The position numbers were made by a program, and so were the translations under genes. This document shows, one piece after another, positions 5,297 through 8,476 of a DNA stretch of 8,476 bases; the stretch's first letter is position 1, and every line of letters begins with the position of its first letter. A model generated the notes under the pieces. The model saw nothing but the letters and a program-made list of their open reading frames with translations, ran no database searches and was not told the origin of the DNA. Source of the stretch: Planctomycetales bacterium (GTDB lineage Bacteria; Planctomycetota; Planctomycetia; Planctomycetales; Planctomycetaceae); NCBI GenBank assembly GCA_020050375.1, contig JAGVKR010000070.1, forward strand, positions 1 to 8,476, written 5' to 3'.

Positions 5297-7537
5297 TCAT
5301 CGGCGGGGTGGCGTGTCTCCCGTTGGCGGCTCCCAGTTCAGCGCCGGGTCGAGCAGGCTCTGCACGTGGCGCTGCGTGATCTTCGTTTTGAGCCGTTCGC
5401 GCTCGGCCAGGCGGGCGTCAACCTGCTTCAGGCGGTGCCTGAGAATCTCGGCCTCAGTGGCCTGCGCTTGCTGCCGGTACGTGAAGCCCTTCTCGACGAG
5501 ACCCTCGATTAGCGATTTGAGCTTGGGGAGGTCTGGATAGTTCGGCCCCTCCCGGTCGGCCAGCTTCCGATACTCGGCGACTGCCTGCGTGATTTCACGG
5601 TCGGTCTGATCGTATGCCTTTCTGAGATCCTCGACCACGCCCTTGGCGGAGAATCCCTGCAACAACAACTCGGCGTCACCGTTCGCGAAACCGGCTGACC
5701 CTTCGGTCATCGGCTCGCTCGGGATGGTGATTTTGAGTCCCGAACCAACTGACGTCCTAAAGTTGTCCCGCAGCGTTTCGTCCGTTTTGCTGGGGTCGAG
5801 TGAGTCGTTGGGCGACGTCCAGCGCCCTTTGGCAGCGCTGAAGACGTACGTCTTATCCTTGTCTTCGACGACAATCCGTCCCCGCCCGCGCATTTCCGCC
5901 TGAGCAGTAGTCTTAAGCTCAGCCCACTTCCCCGTCACCGCGCTGTAGGCGTAGAGCCGGTCGTCTCCCTGGACGAACGCGACCGAGTCGCCGAGAGTGG
6001 GAATGAGACGACGCGACGTAGGTGAAACTGGGTGCCTTGTCCAGCTCCCCAGCGATTCACTGTAACCCCATAACATGTCGTTCGCCTCGCTCCAGGCGAC
6101 GATCACGCCCAGTCCTTCGACAAATTGCTTCGAAGGAATCGCGCTCGGCGGCAACAACGTTGGAGTGGTGCCGCCGAGCATCCCTGGGGGAAATCCTCCC
6201 CCGCCAAATCCGCCTCCGCCGGCAATTCCGCCACCGCCGCCGAATCCTCCTCCCGCGACACCGACCGCCCCTGCCGCGGGCACTGCCGCGCCCGTCGCAC
6301 CCTTCGCTCCCTTGGAACCCCACCAGGCTGAGAATTTCGGGTCCTTGACTCCCAGCTTCGCCTTGCTTAACTCGTCAGATTCGCCTTCGGCTTCTTCGAC
6401 GGCCTCACTCTGCGAGGCCCAGCGGCCGGTGGCGTCGGAAAAGATGTGATAATCTCCCCCCTCTTCCACGATGACGTCGTCATGCGAGACGGTCGGCATT
6501 CCTTTGGCTTTGAGAGCAGCCCATCGACCGGTCTGATTGCTGAAGGCGTAGATTCGATCACCCGTGGAGACGGCCAGAACAGACACCCCCATCGTGGGAG
6601 CAACGCCTTTTTTCGGCGGATCAATCTTCACCTTCGCCCAGCGTCCCCGGATCGAGCTGTACCCCCAGAGCGCGTCTCCCGCTTTCGACCACGATACGGC
6701 GATTTTCCCGGAGGACATGTAGCGCGGATGGGCACCGCCGGCGGCGCCAAATAGCCCGGTCCAGGACGCCCCGGATGCGCCGTTCGCTGCCGGTTGCTGC
6801 TCCTTGCCGGTTGCGTCATCCCACAAGAAATTCTTATTCGGCTGAGTCTTCGTATCGTCCTTGGCCGAATTTGCCGTCAACGCAAGCAATGCTTCGTGAA
6901 TGTGCCGCAGATTCTCGCCTCTGTCTAGAACGAGTGTTTCACCTTTATAGGTTTGCCCCCTGATCTTTCCGTGTCGGCTGAGCATCCTTTTGATCGTCGC
7001 GGCTGATTCATCATTGGCAGTCAGGGACGGTGGAAACGCCACGATGGTCAGTTCGTTTTTTCCCCGCTGAGGCAGTTTGCTGAGCTGAATCACTTGATTC
7101 AGAGAGGCATCGACATCCTTCGGTATCCTGAGATCGGCGACAACCAGCGTTTTGCCGCGCTGCGCCAGAAGGAAATTCTTCTCAAGCAGGTGGCCTCGCA
7201 GCAGATCGAGTTCCCCGGCCGGCGTATACAACTGATCGTCGAGCTCGTGGCTGATCGTGCCCAGCGATACATCGCCCATTTCCAGCTTTAGCCCGCGTGT
7301 CGATGCGAACGATCGCAATAGCTCGTCCAACGGTTGATTCTTCCATTGGATTCGATACTGCTCTGACGCATCGACCGCTGCTTCAGTCGGGGCCACTGTG
7401 TCGGCAGCAGCCTTTTCGACTGGAGATGATTCGTCGTCGGCCAGCAGCGGCAAGATTCGAAATACGGCGAGTGCGAGCAACAAGCCCCCCAGCACCACTC
7501 CCGCGATCGGACGATTCAGTTTTCGGAAAGCCATCAT
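5297..7537 (-). CDS. Anchored protein with secretin N0/N1-like region and six tryptophan-motif repeats
   Basis: A 746-residue protein of unrecognised family. A membrane anchor or uncleaved signal lies at about 11-32 (IAGVVLGGLLLALAVFRILP). Residues about 60-135 (YRIQWKNQPLDELLRSFAS..., RGLKLEMG) resemble the short N0/STN domain of secretins and TonB-dependent receptors; 148-222 resembles an N1-type domain. No secretin barrel follows. Then come two similar blocks, 278-373 and 477-573, each with three Y-x-F-S-x-x-x-G-x-W-type motifs (W300, W339, W373; W499, W538, W573), joined by an acidic stretch (378-390) and a glycine-rich linker (about 421-457). The C-terminus (630-727) is charged and probably helical or coiled-coil. 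The start is the first ATG of an ATGATG pair (7537); GGAGAGAGG at 7541-7549 is the ribosome site, and upstream codons run into repeats. Likely envelope-located; partner and function unknown. Confidence 0.82.
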   Translation of the reverse strand: MMAFRKLNRPIAGVVLGGLLLALAVFRILPLLADDESSPVEKAAADTVAPTEAAVDASEQYRIQWKNQPLDELLRSFASTRGLKLEMGDVSLGTISHELDDQLYTPAGELDLLRGHLLEKNFLLAQRGKTLVVADLRIPKDVDASLNQVIQLSKLPQRGKNELTIVAFPPSLTANDESAATIKRMLSRHGKIRGQTYKGETLVLDRGENLRHIHEALLALTANSAKDDTKTQPNKNFLWDDATGKEQQPAANGASGASWTGLFGAAGGAHPRYMSSGKIAVSWSKAGDALWGYSSIRGRWAKVKIDPPKKGVAPTMGVSVLAVSTGDRIYAFSNQTGRWAALKAKGMPTVSHDDVIVEEGGDYHIFSDATGRWASQSEAVEEAEGESDELSKAKLGVKDPKFSAWWGSKGAKGATGAAVPAAGAVGVAGGGFGGGGGIAGGGGFGGGGFPPGMLGGTTPTLLPPSAIPSKQFVEGLGVIVAWSEANDMLWGYSESLGSWTRHPVSPTSRRLIPTLGDSVAFVQGDDRLYAYSAVTGKWAELKTTAQAEMRGRGRIVVEDKDKTYVFSAAKGRWTSPNDSLDPSKTDETLRDNFRTSVGSGLKITIPSEPMTEGSAGFANGDAELLLQGFSAKGVVEDLRKAYDQTDREITQAVAEYRKLADREGPNYPDLPKLKSLIEGLVEKGFTYRQQAQATEAEILRHRLKQVDARLAERERLKTKITQRHVQSLLDPALNWEPPTGDTPPRR
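6167..6267 (-). repeat. Glycine-rich coding low-complexity tract
   Basis: This stretch encodes the linker of about residues 424-457, a run of GGGFGGGGG-type units ending PPGMLGG. Read on the plus strand it would give a proline-rich peptide, which is an artefact. The tract separates the two tryptophan-motif blocks and probably acts as a flexible hinge. Confidence 0.8.
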
Positions 7538-7540
7538 GCA

Positions 7541-7549
7541 CCTCTCTCC
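7541..7549 (-). promoter_or_regulatory. Ribosome-binding site of the 746-residue protein gene
   Basis: On the minus strand GGAGAGAGG ends three bases before the first of two adjacent ATG codons (7537 and 7534). GGAG is 8 bases from the first ATG and AGG is 6 bases from the second, so either may be used. This discards the longer frame that starts inside the repeat at 7765. Confidence 0.55.
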
Positions 7550-7583
7550 AGGTTCTGTCGCGCCAGGAACTCCACCAACCGTA

Positions 7584-7603
7584 GCGTGGACTTCAGTCCA
7601 CGC
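7584..7603. repeat. Short perfect palindrome with C(TTCA)G apex
   Basis: GCGTGGACTTCAGTCCACGC is self-complementary apart from the central two bases. As a hairpin it has an 8-base-pair stem and a TTCA loop closed by C-G, and is preceded by GTA (7581-7583). It resembles dispersed small repeats in planctomycete genomes, which is general recollection and not a search result. Confidence 0.75.
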
Positions 7604-7619
7604 GAAACCAAACACCGTT

Positions 7620-7701
7620 TTTCGTGCCTTTCGTATCTTTCGAGGTGGTCTCCCTGATACGTGATCCGGAAAAGACGATGGGAACCACGAAAGGCGCGAA
7701 A
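7620..7701. repeat. Inverted repeat TTTCGTGCCTTTCGT
   Basis: TTTCGTGCCTTTCGT at 7620-7634 is matched by ACGAAAGGCGCGAAA at 7687-7701, with 14 of 15 bases complementary and 52 bases between. It lies directly beside copy B of the long element and has no coding content. Confidence 0.6.
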
Positions 7702-7705
7702 TTAT

Positions 7706-7886
7706 CTTCGTTCCCAAGCTTCGCTTGGGAACGCTCCGTCCGCAGCTCCGCTGCGCACCAAGCATTCAGAACATCGCATGCCTCCCATCCTGCTTGTATT
7801 GCAACGGCGGTAGGTCAATCGGTTGGAATCAGTGCACGAAGCGGAGCTTCGACACAGGCGTCCCCAAGCGGAGCTTGGGAACGAGG
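7706..7886. repeat. Long quasi-palindromic element, copy B
   Basis: Same orientation and layout as copy A: a left outer hairpin (7709-7733), CGCAGC-TCC-GCTGCG (7741-7755), a non-palindromic middle, CGAAGC-GGA-GCTTCG (about 7837-7851) and a right outer hairpin (7859-7883). The asymmetric middle also matches copy A in direct orientation, for example GGTTGGAATC followed by GTG-x-ACGAAG. The arms are less perfect than in A, with TTC instead of TCC in the left loop and one T-to-C change on the right, so this copy looks older or more drifted. It ends 14 bases from the stop of the kinase gene. Confidence 0.88.
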
Positions 7887-7900
7887 TTCATACGCTGCTC

Positions 7901-8476
7901 TCACTCTTCAGACTCCGCCTCCGGCGGCTTGTCGATCGTTCCTTCCGTCGTGTCTTCTGCTTCCAACTCTCCCTCGGGCTCGACCTTCAATTCCTCATCC
8001 AGCCGCTCGAGGCCCGTCCCGATTGTTTCCAGCTCGCTGCCGACCCGGTCCTCCCAGCGTTCGGCGGGAATGTCGACCGCGGCCGACGGGGGCGAAGGCG
8101 ATTCTGATTCGTCGGACGATGTCGTTTGTCGCGAATCCGGCGGCTTGCGCATCGCAACGCCCAGACCGATCGCCACGGCAATCCCGGCAAGTGTGACCCA
8201 CACCGGCCAGGAATTCCCGTAGAGTCGTTTGCGCGGGACGGCCGAAACCGGGCGACCGCCTGAAGGCGGTCCTACAAGCGGTGCGAGGGACGCGGCAAGT
8301 GTCGGCAGCGGAACAACTGTCGGTTGCTGAACGTGGGCCAGACACTGTTCCAATAGCTCGGCGACTTCGTCGGGCGTTTGAAATCGGTCTCCCGACCATT
8401 TCGCGTGCAGCCGGGCGACGATTCCTTCCAGCCAGGCCGGCATGTCGGGGTTGATGTCGCGGATCGGCCGCGGTTC
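7901..8476 (-). CDS. Membrane Ser/Thr protein kinase, C-terminal part (partial)
   Basis: The open frame runs off the window edge; 191 residues are visible and the catalytic loop lies outside. The first 45 residues (EPRPIRDINPDMPAWL, EGIVARLHAKWSGDRFQ, DEVAELLEQCLAH) match the end of the PknB-type kinase domain in planctomycetes, including the conserved R of subdomain XI in GDRF; the usual AKDP reads AKWS here. A linker follows, then a transmembrane helix at about 91-109 of the fragment (VWVTLAGIAVAIGLGVAM) and a tail of about 80 residues that becomes strongly acidic (ELKVEPEGELEAEDTTEG, ending ESEE). Such kinases have a cytoplasmic catalytic domain and an extracytoplasmic tail. No known sensor domain is visible in the tail. 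The ATG at 8443 is internal to the kinase domain and is not the start. Confidence 0.88.
   Translation of the reverse strand, partial: EPRPIRDINPDMPAWLEGIVARLHAKWSGDRFQTPDEVAELLEQCLAHVQQPTVVPLPTLAASLAPLVGPPSGGRPVSAVPRKRLYGNSWPVWVTLAGIAVAIGLGVAMRKPPDSRQTTSSDESESPSPPSAAVDIPAERWEDRVGSELETIGTGLERLDEELKVEPEGELEAEDTTEGTIDKPPEAESEE
8254..8271. repeat. Palindrome inside the kinase linker, C(TTCA)G type
   Basis: GACCGCCTGAAGGCGGTC forms a 7-base-pair stem; on the minus strand the loop is TTCA closed by C-G and the stem is preceded by GTAG. It encodes GPPSGGR in the linker between kinase domain and membrane helix. The same apex and flank occur in the intergenic palindrome at 7584-7603. Confidence 0.7.

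Larger units (their letters stand above)
7538..7900. other. Intergenic repeat cluster between two minus-strand genes
   Basis: 363 bases with no credible gene. From left to right it holds the ribosome site of the 746-residue gene (7541-7549), a perfect palindrome (7584-7603), a second inverted repeat (7620-7634 with 7687-7701), and copy B of the long quasi-palindrome (7706-7886). Frames across it only translate the repeats. A promoter for the downstream gene would be expected here, but no well spaced boxes were recognised. Confidence 0.7.

Noticed and set aside
5202..5540. Plus-strand frame starting within copy A
   Set aside because: It begins in the repeat and continues antisense to the coiled-coil end of the 746-residue protein.
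6075..6449. Plus-strand proline-rich frame
   Set aside because: It is the complement of the glycine-rich linker of the minus-strand gene.
7538..7765. N-terminal extension of the 746-residue protein to position 7765
   Set aside because: The extra 76 codons begin inside repeat copy B and translate repeat sequence; the ribosome site and membrane anchor fit the ATG pair at 7537/7534.
5116..7886. Composite transposon bounded by insertion sequences
   Set aside because: The repeats are about 180 bp, encode no transposase, and show no obvious target-site duplications at their ends (flanks ATGAAGACTTT/TCAATCA and AATTAT/TTCATA).
7624..8222. Plus-strand frames across the repeat cluster and kinase tail
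   Set aside because: They translate the palindromic element and antisense of the kinase, without ribosome site or domain.

Overview
The window looks like chromosomal DNA from a planctomycete (phylum Planctomycetota). The grounds are a DUF1501 gene with a Tat-type leader, translationally coupled to a WD40 gene; the tail of a membrane Ser/Thr kinase with the 'PRPIRDINPDMPAWLEGIVARL'-style ending (shown here only as a pattern) usual in that phylum; an outer-membrane FadL-type protein; and several families of short palindromic repeats in the gaps. Taxonomy is inference from gene content, not a database match.

Layout. On the + strand: a response-regulator/histidine-kinase protein (56-1147); a 300-base gap with heptamer repeats and a strong hairpin; a FadL/OmpP1-type outer-membrane channel (1448-2752); a secreted DUF1501 protein starting at TTG (2853-4208); and, overlapping its stop by one base, a seven-repeat WD40 protein (4208-5098). 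On the - strand: a 746-residue anchored protein (5297-7537) with a secretin N0/N1-like region, six Y-x-F-S-x-x-x-G-x-W-type motifs, a glycine-rich linker and a charged helical C-terminus; then the 3' part of a membrane Ser/Thr protein kinase (7901 to beyond 8476). The strands converge at 5099-5296.

The most striking non-coding content is a long quasi-palindromic element of about 180 bp. It occurs twice in the same orientation (5116-5292 and 7706-7886), each time directly behind the stop codon of a minus-strand gene, so the two copies bracket the 746-residue gene. The gap 7538-7900 carries two further repeat types, and a related hairpin lies inside the kinase coding sequence. Two of the small hairpins share the same C(TTCA)G apex and a GTAG flank.

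How genes may work together: the DUF1501/WD40 pair is clearly one operon. The kinase and the 746-residue protein are codirectional but separated by 363 bases of repeats, so a functional link is only a suggestion. The histidine-kinase and porin genes are probably separate transcription units. No tRNA, rRNA, CRISPR array or transposase was seen.
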